Of a stretch of DNA of 64,000 nucleotides, positions 21,744 through 32,699 are shown one piece after another; the first letter of the stretch is position 1; every line of letters starts with the position of its first letter. Both the position numbers and the translations under genes were made by a program. Origin of the DNA: Isoetes taiwanensis (lineage: Eukaryota; Streptophyta; Lycopodiopsida; Isoetales; Isoetaceae); assembly GCA_021234155.1 (NCBI GenBank), contig JAJEKV010000013.1:14173877-14237876 (forward strand). The letters are read 5' to 3'. Under the pieces are notes generated by a model that saw only the letters and a list, made by a program, of their open reading frames with translations, made no database searches and was not told the origin of the DNA.

Positions 21744-23980
21744 GTAAGTTGCTCCGTGACTAGGAGAGAGCTCCACGCGCCCTTTGCACTAGGTGGTTCA
21801 TGTGTGAAGAGGGTATAATGATTGTACCCATACGACCACTATGGTCTCTTCACCACTGTAATATATATTGTAATGAGCCCACTTATAAATATAAGGTATC
21901 TCAAAACTAGTATTTTTGGGTGATTAAGTAAACGATTTGCATAATTTTTGTTGGAATTTGTGATCTATTGTCTACCCACCTAAGAAAATAGAGCCAAAAT
22001 GTTCAACTAAGAATCTTTTTCAATTAGAACTTGATAGGTCTAATGCATGTTTGCGTTGCATTGTTCTTGTTCTCGACACGCTATCCAAGAAAATTGGAAG
22101 AAAAGCTTGGATGCACACTAATAGACAAAAATTTCAATTATGGCCAGTTTTCGGGTCGGGGTGCTTCTTTTTGTGTAAATTAACAGGGTTCCGGAAAAAA
22201 ATGGGAATGGAATGAGTCCCACTTTAATTAAATACGACTTATCTGTTATTTCCACATTGTTCTATTATTTATGAACTGATTTAACAATCAAGACCCCCTT
22301 GTCAAATACTGCAATAAGAATGCATGCCAGGAACAACTTTGTTTTGTAGAACACAACTGTGTAAAATATGTTTGATACACCTAGCTTTGCATGTTATTAT
22401 TCATCATTGCTTGAAGGTGTTAAAAATGTGCATGGAACTGTTTTATCTGCATTCCCACTGCCTAAATATCAAGCTTCAGGCCAGTCCTTGTTATACAAGT
22501 GGAGGATTGTTGCCAGATTGTTTTGGCCAATAAAACTTGTATTATCCTGTAACCACTCTCCCAAATTCTCTGCATCGTAATAGGATCACTGTGTAAGTGA
22601 GGTTGTGCAACATTTTGAGAAATAATTTCTAAATATTGGGACCATTCTAATAAATGTTAGTAATGGACAGTTAAGTGCGTGGCATATATTGGGCACTAAT
22701 AATAGAAAACCAGAAACCATGGCACTGGTAACAATTATGAACCAGAAAGTAATCTGCATGAGCAGAGGCACCATATTTTAGCTTTGAGGCAGGGATGTTT
22801 CTTTTGGTTGCTGTGCAGAAACTGTCATCAATGGCACCCAACTGCATCTCCTGCTTCATGATGGTGGCAAGTCAGACGTGGTCTCCTTTGTGATTTTGAA
22901 AGTAACATCTTGTACATAGGCCTGGCATGTGAAGGTCCAAAATCACCCCATCAAGAAACCTCTGACAAGTGAAGTGATGAAAAGACTTACCTTCTTAAAC
23001 ATCTAACAAGATCGCTACTTGATGTGGCTGGTGGACGTTGCATTGATGGGGTGTGGATGACACTGCACATAGTTGGCAACTGTATGTATATAATTCTAGA
23101 CTTTGAAGGTCTGCAAATAATCAGTCAAAACTGTATGCAATTCGATGGCAAACAATAAGTACATTTACAACTGCAAGTCCTTCAATAGGTCTTCTTCAGC
23201 TACTAAATTGCTAGTCCTTCATTACCTCTTCTTCAACTGCTAACTGCTAAATTAATGTTATTATATTATTCCCTAGTACAAATTGCAACATTTCTATTTT
23301 AAAAAGCTAAAGAAAGCAGTCTTATTCATTGACAAAGATCTTTGGAAAAATGTAATGGCTCAAACATGTTACTATACAATCACATGCCCATCCTTAGGAC
23401 CAAGTAGTTAGTTAGAAATTTAGGTGTTCTGAAGCTATCTTGGCTGCTACTGGCAGAGCGTCAGCTGGATTAGAGTAAATTAGCAATCGCTTTCAGACAT
23501 AAAATCCTATTGACAAAAAAACCATAAGAAAGATAAATTCCAAGTGCTGAGTCTGAACATGTCCAATGCTAACTTCATTGGTTCTACAGACATGGAAGGA
23601 CTGCCAACTTGAGAATCATTCCCCTGAGGTAGTATATCACTGCCTGAATTCTCCTTTAAATCTAGAACTAACAGAAGAAAGTGGAATTTTACGGCAATCA
23701 CTCAGCAAGGAGCATAATGGCAGATTTTTGACATGCCCTACCCCGCTGTCTTTAGCAGCAGACTGATTTTGGCTGGGCAGAGGGGCTACAATCTCTCTTG
23801 CAAATCAAGACTCAATATCTACAAAAAGAACAACAAAAAGATGTTGTGTTTCTACATACATTGCATATATGGAAAACGTACCTGCTACTTGCGAACTTCA
23901 AGAAACCAAATATCAACAATGCCCACAATTCTTTATGTCTTACACTTCTTTGAAAAGATAGCATGCTGCAACGAAAGAGC
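21744..23980. other. CACTA interior, nothing assignable
   Basis: AT-rich with short frames only. No known protein, RNA or repeat signal was found. Confidence 0.3.
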
Positions 23981-23989
23981 TTCAACCTT

Positions 23990-24640
23990 TCAATGATTTA
24001 TATCTTCCAGGAACACATTTGCAAAATTAGTGATGGAAGATTCTGCAACATTAACTCTGGTATATGCACTATTGATCATGCAATGTTGTAACAATTCCTT
24101 ATGACTGTTTCTGCCCTTCTCGATTGCTGCAATGCTAGTACAAGCTTTCAGCGCAGTGGCAAATGTAAAAACATCAGGAGGAACACGCATCAGGTCAAAA
24201 CATTTTAAAGCCTCTTCATTATGGCCATTGTCTACATATCCTGCAATAAGTGCATTCCATGAGACAACATCACAAACTGGAAGCTTGTCAAAGATCTTTC
24301 GAGCCTCTGCAATGGAGTACATGCCAATCAAACTGCTGGAAATAAATTGGTTTTTCTCAAGCCCCTTCTTTGTGATCTCATCATGAATCTTTTGTTACCT
24401 CTTCAAAGCTTTCCACCTCGCACAAGCCTGTAGTAGCACCACTAGGATAAAACTGCCAAGGTCTACATTCTATCTGTTGCATTTCTTCATACAGACTTAA
24501 AGCATGTTGTGGCTGTTCACATTCAATATATCCACATATGAGAGAGGTCCAAGAGTGCACATTTGGGTGAATTAACCTGTTGAAAACTGCTTGAACATCA
24601 GGGATACTGCCACATTCCAGAAACGTTGGCACCATGTAAT
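23990..24640 (-). pseudogene. Captured pentatricopeptide repeat (PLS-type PPR) gene fragment
   Basis: Two frames on the minus strand. The upstream one (24635 to 24381) has HPNVHSWTSLICGYIECEQ and HALSLYEEMQQ. The downstream one (24331 to 23990) has ARKIFDKLPVCDVVSWNAL, IAGYVDNGHNEEALKCFDLM, PPDVFTFATALKACTSIA and EKGRNSHKELL. These are about three tandem 35-residue PPR motifs of the plant organellar RNA-binding family (family knowledge: site-specific RNA editing or processing in mitochondria and plastids). A frameshift and stops separate the two pieces, and no E or DYW domain follows. It lies in the CACTA interior and is best read as a captured, dead fragment. Confidence 0.82.
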
Positions 24641-26297
24641 TTGATGGCTTTCCAGTCCATTACTAAAGATCCGTGCATGGGCAGGCATAGCAAATTCTAG
24701 TCTCGTCTGTTTCTTGCAAAGCTTGAGATAGTATTTCTTCTAAATACTACGCAAGCATCCATAATCTCTGCAGTCCAACACTGTATTTCGTTTAGGTTAT
24801 GCTCCCAATAGCAAGGCGAAAATAGAAAGTAGACGCCCGATGCAATTGGACGTCAGTGACAGAAATGTGCTTGCATTCTACACACTGGTTCTTCACAGGA
24901 AAAAGCTTGCATGGCTTTAAAGCCACATCCCAAGTCTGTGAATCCACCAAGAAGAACGAAACGTCTGCATCAAAATTCCGAAGCCTAGTCTATGAGATCA
25001 TGGCCGAGAGTAAGAGCATGTTCTCGCAAAAATCCGTGGTGTGAATGGCTTTGTGGGTAATGGCAGACGGAAGACATTAAGATAAAAAAAGAAAGAAAGA
25101 AGGGAAACACAAAAATTAAAAGAGCCGAACTGAAGAAGATCGGAATTAACAGAGGAATGGTAGGGAGACACGAAGAAGGTAAGCTTTGCCATGTCTAATG
25201 TCGCCTCATTGAGTCCGATCCCATCTCCGTATCCAATTTTTTTTCGATTTTCTAATTTCCCTGGCCTTAGATTTGCGAAAGCAGAGATCCGATGGTGCAA
25301 AATAAGCCACATCAGATTTTGATGACATGGAAATTACACGTGGATAGGCTAGAATTTGAGGAAAGGCTGTAGGCCCGGTAGGGCTGGTGTGCTAAAAAAA
25401 AACCAAAAGAGAGCAAAGGATATAAGTTCTTTTCTTTTCGTTTTTTAAAACTTTTAATGTAGCATGAGACGATAGGGTCACGAATTTCTTCATAAGGATC
25501 TCTATCTAATTCATTCGGGGTTAATACTTATGCATGTGTGATGCGAACACTTTGTCCCAATACCTAATTTGCTTTTGATTCGGAAAAGTGTATTACTACA
25601 TAGTCATTGTCAAAATGAAAAGGCAAAATGTCATCTCATCAGATGTTGCTAGATGCTACTCTAAATTCAGCAATGCACTTGCTCCCAGCAGTGTTTACAT
25701 GATTGCTTATGCTTGTCTTTGGTATTTTTTCCTTGAAAAAATGCAATATGGTGCAAATAAACACCCACACAATTTGGACAAATCCCTTGCATTTTGCAAG
25801 CAGACGGTTGGAAAAGAATTTCAAGTTTTCTTAGTTTTAGCTTTCTATTTGACCACCTATATATAAGTATGCTTCACAATTGATAGTCAAGATCGATAGA
25901 TGAATAGATAGAACTTTTACGACCATGGAGACCACCATCAAGGTTGTTCATGGTTTTGCCCTTGCATGTAGGACATGAGAACGCCGAACGCCCCAACAAC
26001 ATTTTAACCAACTACAAAACAATTTTAAAAATAGAAACCTAAAGTTGCCTCCAACAACCAGGGGTAGACACCTTGATTACTAAAATATTATTATCAAGTA
26101 CTAGCTTCCTCCACCACTTTTCATTTAAATATAATTATCCAGAAAATCAAGTTTCAGTCATCAATAAACTTGATGCTTTTATTTGTCATGAACCCTTCCC
26201 TTCTTTCAAACATGTAATAATTCAGGAAAGATAAAAATTTACTTTATGAAATATTGGCACAACATTATATGCTATTGTCGACTAACTTATTGCCTTA

Positions 26298-26453
26298 GCT
26301 AATTTGATCGAAATTGCAATATGCTCACAAGGAAAATCTTACAGAAATGAACCTGAATATTATTTCCTACGACAAGCTAATTTGATCGAAGTAGAAATAT
26401 GCTCACAAGGAAAATTTTATCCAAATAAACCCAAAATTTTATTTCCTACGACA
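26298..26453 (+). repeat. 78-bp tandem duplication
   Basis: Units 26298-26375 and 26376-26453 share GCTAATTTGATCGAA, ATATGCTCACAAGGAAAAT and TATTTCCTACGACA. Confidence 0.9.
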
Positions 26454-26774
26454 GATACATCAAAACGTTAATAGTGGCATTTTGGTGGTAAGTGATTGCA
26501 GTTAAATTTTTGGGTGCCTTGTGAGAGGAGAAACAAATTGTAGTAAACAACACCTAAACAAATACAAAACTTACTACCAAACCTCTTTGCAATAGAGTTG
26601 GTTAAACATGATCTCCTCAAATTACATAATATTTGGGATCAATTTATAGAGATAAATGCGAAAGTCTAGATGCTTAATATATAGATTATTTGCATCATTA
26701 GATTATTGAAGGAACTATGGAATAGCAACAACTACAATAGATATTATGCATGACCGTTATTCTGATGAATATTG

Positions 26775-27145
26775 GAAAATAGTCAGTATACCAGTCAAAA
26801 ACTTAGTCAGCCTAATCATCAACTTGTGAGTCAGGTAAATAGTCAGACATTTAGTCAGACCTTTGGTTAGACATTTAGTCAGACGATTAATCAGCAAAAT
26901 CGTCAGAGGTAATTCGTCAGACTACTCGTCACTTTATTAGTCACATTATTAGACAACTCATTAGTCAAGCCAAATGTCAGTTTAACCGTCAGGAAATTCG
27001 TCATATGTTTATTCGTCAGTTTATTAGTTATATTTTTTGTCAGAGCTAACCGTCAGTTTGTTGGTCAGGTCAACCGTCAATGTAATCGTCAAATATACAT
27101 TTGACAAATTGTTTTGGACCCTCTGACAATTTTTCTGACGTTTAA
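26775..27145 (+). repeat. CACTA right subterminal repeat block
   Basis: Many AGTCAG, CGTCAG and GTCAGAC motifs, mostly on the plus strand, that is, pointing towards the right end. They mirror the composition of the left block. Confidence 0.85.
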
Positions 27146-27164
27146 TGGTCATTCTCTTGTAGTG
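27133..27164 (-). repeat. CACTA right terminal inverted repeat
   Basis: Ends TTCTCTTGTAGTG. Pairs with 12497-12528 at 27 of 32 positions and is followed by the CAA duplication at 27165-27167. Confidence 0.92.
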
Positions 27165-27516
27165 CAACCCCGCCATTGTTATATCTCGATCTGCTCTATC
27201 TTAAAGCCTAGCCGTCAGTCGCCTTCCCCTCGTTATGAGTTTGAGCCAGGGTAGGAGCCCATATGTTTTTTACGATATATTGTTATCATTGATGTATCTA
27301 TGATTACATGGATGTGCTACTTCTTGTGGTAGCTCTATATGTTTTATTATTGCTAGTATAGGAGCCCATAAGGGACGGGCGCACAAGACACCTCCGTGTC
27401 TCCCTACCCACGCCCTGGCCATCCTAGGAGCAGGACAGACATAGCAGTTGTTGCTTGATGGGGGATTTCCCGTAGAGTATACGGCGGGGCATCATATACT
27501 TCCGGGGAGTGTCACA
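27165..27516 (+). repeat. 3' LTR of the gypsy element, second part
   Basis: After the duplicated CAA the LTR resumes at CCCCGCCATTGTTAT and runs to GTCACA at 27516. It aligns with 2405-2828 of the 5' LTR and with the inverted LTR at 60374. Confidence 0.9.
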
Positions 27517-28430
27517 TAATCAAAAGTACGGTGCCCTATGCTATTCTTTTACAAGAGATAGGTTTTTGGCCTCTTCAACATTCTACCATGAAGCGCCATC
27601 TCCACTATATCAGCGAGATGCATCATATGGATGATGATAGATACCCTCTTCTTGCACTTGCCATGACTGAATCTCCCTAGCGTTTGAAACGATGTTAGAA
27701 CGAGCATTGTAAAGTATAGTTTGCTTGTTAGTCTGTGCAGCCGAAACACTGCATAGTGCTTTCTAGTTCTAATCTCGAGCTTTGCAACAATATCGCGATG
27801 GCCATTTTTCTCAAAAGATATGCATGCAGTTATCTCGGCCTAAGTTAAAACTGGTCATTATCATGCACATATAAATCCCACTTTGGCACCAAACCACTAG
27901 CTTATTTGCTTCCTTCCTTGTCTGGGGAAAAGCTTGTAGCTACTGTGTCAATTCGCATAAGGTCCCACAAGCTATGAATTGAGACAGGTAGATGGGAGCT
28001 GCCACAATTGCCACGAGAAGCGAGATCATGTGCATGTTGCCAACTATAGATTGTTGAAAATGAAAGCCACACTCTTCTAAGATGTCCTGCTTTTGAGATG
28101 GTCAGGAATCATAATTTGACTTTAGCATTCCATTCCATGCTCCCATAACTTCTCAGAGCCCCATCTGTGCATGGCTTGGCATTATATATACTTGAGGTTC
28201 TAGATGAGCGTCTTTAATAATTGAGCCCTCAATAGTCATCATGGTTTATTTATTTTTATCTGATTGTCTAGTATCATAATTACTACAAAGGTTTTTCCTT
28301 TGAAAAACTTTTGAGGCATGTGTTTTTTAATCCTAATAGTAATGGTTGCACTAGCCCATTGCACGGGTCCCACGGCCTCTTGGCCTCCGTGGACATTAAA
28401 AAATCTATTCCATTCTATTATATTCATTAA
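27517..28430 (+). pseudogene. 3' portion of the interrupted LINE: ORF2 C-terminus, 3' UTR hairpins and tail
   Basis: Continues the LINE that stops at 1165. KSTVPYAILLQEIGFWPL follows at 27523, equivalent to the PYDILLAECGMLPL block in better copies. Then come MDDDRYPLLAMTES, ETGRWELPQLPREARSC and a C-terminal zinc-knuckle remnant, CACCQL...VENESHTLLRCPAF (near 28020-28100). The 3' UTR holds two hairpins: one with GTTTTT/AAAAAC arms near 28290-28312, and the terminal one at 28367-28394. A degenerate (ATTCY)n tail follows at 28400-28428. The 3' UTR is clearly related to that of the GC-rich LINE at 40812-42611. Confidence 0.8.
28367..28394 (+). other. LINE 3'-terminal hairpin
   Basis: Outer GTCC/GGAC and inner GGCC/GGCC arms around a TCTT loop. 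It has the same position and shape as the hairpins before the tails of all other LINEs here, but with different, still pairing, bases. Confidence 0.75.
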
Positions 28431-28432
28431 CG

Positions 28433-30098
28433 GTGATAATGGAACCTTGTATTAGAGGTGGATGATGGTTGTATTATATTTAGTGCAATAGCTTATTGGG
28501 GAGATAAAAGAGCATTTGCATGACATGATACATGGCATTGTAATATGCTAGTAGTTGTATATTTGCCTATTTTTATTTGTAACATTCTGCTGGATAGTTC
28601 TATTCTAAATCTAACAATCTACAACCTTCCCAAGATGCTACACATAGCAAATTCAAACCTTTTTCAAGTTAAGTGTCTTTTTCTTGAAAGATGGAAATTT
28701 TAATATTGATTGTCGGAAGGCTTCATATTCTGCATTTTTTAAACCAAAAGGCACGACAGCTATTGTTGGCGCTCTTGCTGCTATTCAATCCTTTGCTAAA
28801 GGTTGAAGGTCGTGATGAGCAAGTTGTTGCTAATCAAGTTAGCTGATGGCTCCTGATGATCACTTTTGTGTTTATTTGATGCCCACCACCTTCTTTTCCA
28901 GCACATCTTTCAAGAGGTACTATTTGTTAAGGTGAATTCTATTGTATCTGATATACTAACGACTAATTTATAAGATATGGTCACCATGACTTAGCAGATG
29001 CTAACTTTCTCTTGGGTATCCTTGCATCTTTCTCTTGAGTATCCTTGACACAGTTTTACAGATAATAGGATTGGCTTGTGATGATGTATATAATGACTTC
29101 GGTGACCTTAAGCAGCAAAGATGCCTGCAATTTATTCATCCCAGGTGTAAGTAATCCCCCCGGCGTTTCGTTACTCTGCTATCTTCTAACTACAATATCT
29201 TTGCTAAAGCTTTTGCCAAAAGGAATTGAGACATTTTGTTGATTCCATTTGCTAATGCGGTACTGCATTTTGAATAATGTAGCTATAACTTGAACATATT
29301 TTATTTAGATGCGATTCTTCAAATCCGTTTGCAAGCTGTCAAGATTAACTGTAAACGTTGGAGAGTAGAACATCCCTCTAAATTGGCATTGGAGTTGGCT
29401 ATATCTTCCCTTCAAATTGCTCCCCATGCACTAACGTAGTTTGCCAATGCACCTTTTGCCTTTAAACCTTTATACTCCTATAACTAATTGGCTTTAACTT
29501 ATTATCAAGAATGATGGACTTAAACGTGGGGTGTAGTAGACACGTTCCTTATGCTCATTAACGTATATAAATACCACAACAAATGGATGTGGAGTATTCC
29601 CTTGAGTCTAATACAAAGACGTACTTATAGTACACATATACATACCATGTATATGTGTACATTAAGAAAAAATTAATTCAATGCAAATTATTGTTTAAAT
29701 ATTTATGACAAGTTTTGTAATGCATGTCAAGATTGGCATAAAAGATGGTACTTGACCTTTGTAGTGGAAGGAGAATAGTTGCAAAATCACATCATATGAT
29801 GGTCGACTATTGACCTGAGGAAGAATGGGCACCACTAGTTTTGAGAAGCACACTAACACCATATATTGTTTCAAATGTTATGCTTGAACTTGGTCGATAA
29901 GAGTTCTTGGGAGTCATCAACCTGTTATCCCAGCATACCTTTGATCCGTTGAGCAAGTGCCCTTCCACGCGGGACAACTAAATATATAGAAGAAGTTAGA
30001 TGAACCACTTTTATGTGCATTGCTAGGGATTCAGATGTCTATGAGCTATGGAAGACCATTTTTAATACCGCGAATCCACAAGTATATGAGACGTAAAC
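28433..30098. other. AT-rich interval without genes
   Basis: No convincing coding region. Two short open stretches (about 28690-28805, and 29305-29440 after a TTTTATTTAG) look faintly protein-like but are not recognised. Confidence 0.3.
29630..29660. repeat. Perfect 14-bp hairpin
   Basis: GTACACATATACAT, loop ACC, ATGTATATGTGTAC. An AT-rich foldback of unknown role. Confidence 0.8.
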
Positions 30099-30544
30099 GT
30101 CCACAGGGAGGAAATTTCTGGTTTTTTATGCTTTTGTTCAAAACAAGAAACCATCATGGATCGGAGCTCAGGCGGCGCCGCCAATGCTCTGCCAAGAAAC
30201 CTCCAGAAGGTTTTTTTATTTTCGAGTTAAACTTGGAAAGCCATAGCCGGAAAGCCATAGCCATAGCTCGAAACCTGTTGAAAGCCATAGCCACAGCTCT
30301 GAAACCCGTTAAAAGCCATAGCCGGAAAGCCATAGCCATAGCTCGGAAGCTTTGAAGCTCGGAAGTCCCCTTAGCCAGAAGCTCTGACACTGGATCTTCT
30401 ATCTATTCAGAAGCCCGTTGATCTGTCTGGGCAGGTCTAATGAAAGAACCACCGATTTCGTGAGCGGCGAGCCTTTAGGCTTTAGGATATGCCGTAGAAC
30501 AGATTTTTTTTTTTTGACCTAGCAAAAATTTCCTCCCTGTGGAC
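30099..30544. repeat. Inverted-repeat-bounded unit of about 446 bp
   Basis: Bounded by GTCCACAGGGAGGAAATT (30099-30116) and its inverse ending at 30544. Inside, from 30239 to 30352, short units of the type AAAGCCATAGCCGGAAAGCC and ATAGCTCGAAACC repeat several times. It looks like a small MITE-like or foldback insertion; no protein is encoded. Confidence 0.6.
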
Positions 30545-30558
30545 ATTTATTTAAGAAT

Positions 30559-30648
30559 CGCATTGGTTGGGGTTTCTGAAATAAACCCCCGGCGGCGCCC
30601 TTCCTTGGCCGCCAGGGGTTTATTTCAGGAAACCCCCTCCCCAATGCG
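30559..30648. repeat. Long foldback with about 40-bp arms
   Basis: Left arm 30559-30596 (CGCATTGG...CGGCGGC) and right arm 30608-30648 (GCCGCC...CCAATGCG) pair with few mismatches around an 11-nt loop. It lies right next to the preceding inverted-repeat unit, so the two may be parts of one insertion. Confidence 0.8.
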
Positions 30649-30659
30649 GTTTCCTCCAT

Positions 30660-31660
30660 CATAGCAGACCATTGTTAACACTAAAGTTGGAGACAAACAA
30701 GTCTATGAAACATGCACAGGGATATCAACATTATGGGACAGAACAGATGTAACAATAGCATAATTGTCAACACTGCCATTGTTGTGTTCATAGTATCATT
30801 GTGGGAAGCATATACAGTACTATCAATGCTGTATGAATTAAGTGCAAGGAAGGACCCGAGCAGAAGACAAGACAGTATAGAACTCAAGATTAAGTGAAAG
30901 GAAACTAACATGGGGTGCCTGCCTAAACAAGCCACTGGTATATGCATTATAATGTGGCCAACAAATTCAAAAGCTTGTTACATCATGGCCTCAACTAGGT
31001 CGGCGCAACTAGGGTAGAGCCGAACGTTCCAAGTACAAATAAGGTGTTAGTACGAAACTTCCTAGCTTGATATCGAGGACCTTGTTTTCTTGTCGAATTA
31101 TTAATACCGCAAAGGCGCTTCGTAAGGCTGTAAATTTAGAGCATTGTGGAAGGTCGAAGGAAATACCTATTTATGCCAAATAATAAAAAGCCAAAATATA
31201 TGATCAACGTGTCACATCATCATTTGTTCAAACCAAAATTCACAGGCAGCTCCTTCTTCGTCCCACCTTCTCAAACGCGGTTAAAGCCTACAAAGGTTTG
31301 GAAGATTTCACGGCTATGATTCCGCCCTGTCGAGTTTAAAATTGATCTTGACCGTTTAAAATTCTAAAGCCTGGTGTATGATAGCCTTTTGCACCTTCCT
31401 TTTCCCTTCCTTCGCGCCGTGCTTTGTCTCCGGCTATGGCTATGGCGATCTCTCTGCATTTTTCTCTGCTTAGAACTGCCGTATTATCGCCCTGCCGCAG
31501 CTTCCACAGCCAAAATGGTGGCAATATTCTCTTAGTTGCATCGGCGCCTCGCCTAATCCATCCATAAATCGGCAAAAACAGCTAAACAATCGATCATGTA
31601 AGAACGTTTGGTTCATCGGATCGGATTCTTTTTCTTTCGGATTAGCCCGGTTAGTTTATC
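30660..31660. other. Upstream region of the CML gene
   Basis: Noncoding as far as I can see; short frames on both strands resemble nothing known. It contains the distal promoter region of the gene at 31834. Confidence 0.35.
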
Positions 31661-31672
31661 CTTGTCTATCTC

Positions 31673-31682
31673 CATATAAATG
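31673..31682 (+). promoter_or_regulatory. TATA box of the CML gene
   Basis: CATATAAATG about 150 bp before the ATG. A start near 31705 would give a leader of about 130 nt. Inferred from position and consensus. Confidence 0.6.
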
Positions 31683-31833
31683 GCTCAATCTTTACGCGCA
31701 TAGCTGTTTCTAGTTTCAAGAATTTGTTCATGATCAGAAACACAGAAATACATTAGCTTTTGCGTTGATGATTCAAAAAGGTAGGCAGAGTTGGATATGC
31801 AGTAAGAACTCGACAGTCTGAAGCATTGTCGGA

Positions 31834-32541
31834 ATGAAAATTGGCATAATGAAGCTACAAAAGTTTCTGTGGTCCAGAAAGAACAGCTCTTCCAGACCAT
31901 CTTCAGATTCAAGCGGTTCTTCTTCTCTTTCTTCTGCCGGATCCGGATCTTTTCCAAGTGGCCAATTGTCTGGCAAGCAATCCGGCAAATGGCGTTCGCC
32001 ATTAAGCCGCTCCCAGTCTGTGGAAATCTTTGCCGACTCTGCATCCTCTTCGAGGCAGAACAGCGGCCGTATTCAAGCAAAATGCAAGCTTCTGCCTGGA
32101 CAAATGCGGGAGCTGGAAGACGTTTTTAGATACTTTGATACAAACGGGGATGGAAAAATTTCTGTATCAGAGCTAGCTGCTGTGCTTCGATCTTTGGGGG
32201 ATGATTCTACCGAGGCAGAGGTCCGTTTGATGCTTCAGGAAGTAGACGTAGATGGAGATGGTTTTATTAGCCTCGAAGAATTCATAAACATAAATGCCAT
32301 GGCTGCAGATGTTTCCGGTTCAGTGGCTACTGCTGACGAATTAAAGGCTGCATTTTGCGTGTTTGACATTGATAAAAATGGGTTCATTTCAGCAGAAGAG
32401 CTGTACCGGGTGTTATCCAGTTTGGGAGAAAAGGGACTAACCATTGAAGAATGCACTAAAATGATCAGGTGCTTTGATTGCGACGGAGATGGGTTCGTAG
32501 ATTTTGAAGAGTTCAGGTTGATGATGAGCAAACCCCGTTAG
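31834..32541 (+). CDS. Calmodulin-like protein (CML) with four EF-hands and a Ser-rich N-terminus
   Basis: An intact single-exon gene of 235 codons and the only intact host gene in the window. Residues 1-90 are basic and Ser-rich (SSSRPSSDSSGSSSLSS and later RSPLSRSQS), with no obvious signal peptide or membrane segment. Four EF-hand loops follow: DTNGDGKISVSE, DVDGDGFISLEE, DIDKNGFISAEE and DCDGDGFVDFEE. Each has the acidic position 1, Gly at 6 and Glu at 12 needed for calcium binding. Plant CMLs of this layout are calcium sensors that bind target proteins on calcium influx (family knowledge). The Ser-rich extension may be a phosphorylation or localisation region (inference). The start is the first ATG; a second Met at codon 6 is possible. 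A TATA box upstream and AATAAA downstream support a real transcript. Confidence 0.93.
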   Translation: MKIGIMKLQKFLWSRKNSSSRPSSDSSGSSSLSSAGSGSFPSGQLSGKQSGKWRSPLSRSQSVEIFADSASSSRQNSGRIQAKCKLLPGQMRELEDVFRYFDTNGDGKISVSELAAVLRSLGDDSTEAEVRLMLQEVDVDGDGFISLEEFININAMAADVSGSVATADELKAAFCVFDIDKNGFISAEELYRVLSSLGEKGLTIEECTKMIRCFDCDGDGFVDFEEFRLMMSKPR

Positions 32542-32660
32542 TTTGTGAGTAATTTAATGTTTGAATACATGGCTGGAGGCAGTTGTAATCCTGCAGCTCA
32601 GCAGTTTATGCTATGCTCTATCCTTGATTGAGGAAACTCCAAGAGTCTCCTTCATTTGTT

Positions 32661-32666
32661 AATAAA
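32661..32666 (+). terminator. Poly(A) signal of the CML gene
   Basis: AATAAA 120 bp after the stop codon, in a T-rich context. Inferred. Confidence 0.5.
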
Positions 32667-32699
32667 GTAGGAAGATCAAGCTGCCTTGCCTCCCTTGGC

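Larger units (their letters stand above)
12497..27164. mobile_element. CACTA (En/Spm-type) DNA transposon, 14.67 kb, apparently non-autonomous
   Basis: Begins CACTACAAGAGAA and ends TTCTCTTGTAGTG, with 3-bp duplications of CAA on both sides, inside a gypsy LTR that resumes exactly after it. The terminal 32 bp match in inverted orientation at 27 of 32 positions. Both ends carry many subterminal GTCAG-type motifs, where the TNPA-like protein binds in this superfamily (family knowledge). No TNPD/TNPA-like transposase frame is visible. The inside carries host-like pieces: an exon-like segment (13732-13851), an HVA22 fragment (16190-16560), an exon with splice sites (21597-21743) and a PPR fragment (23990-24640). 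It therefore looks like a gene-capturing element mobilised in trans. Confidence 0.9.
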
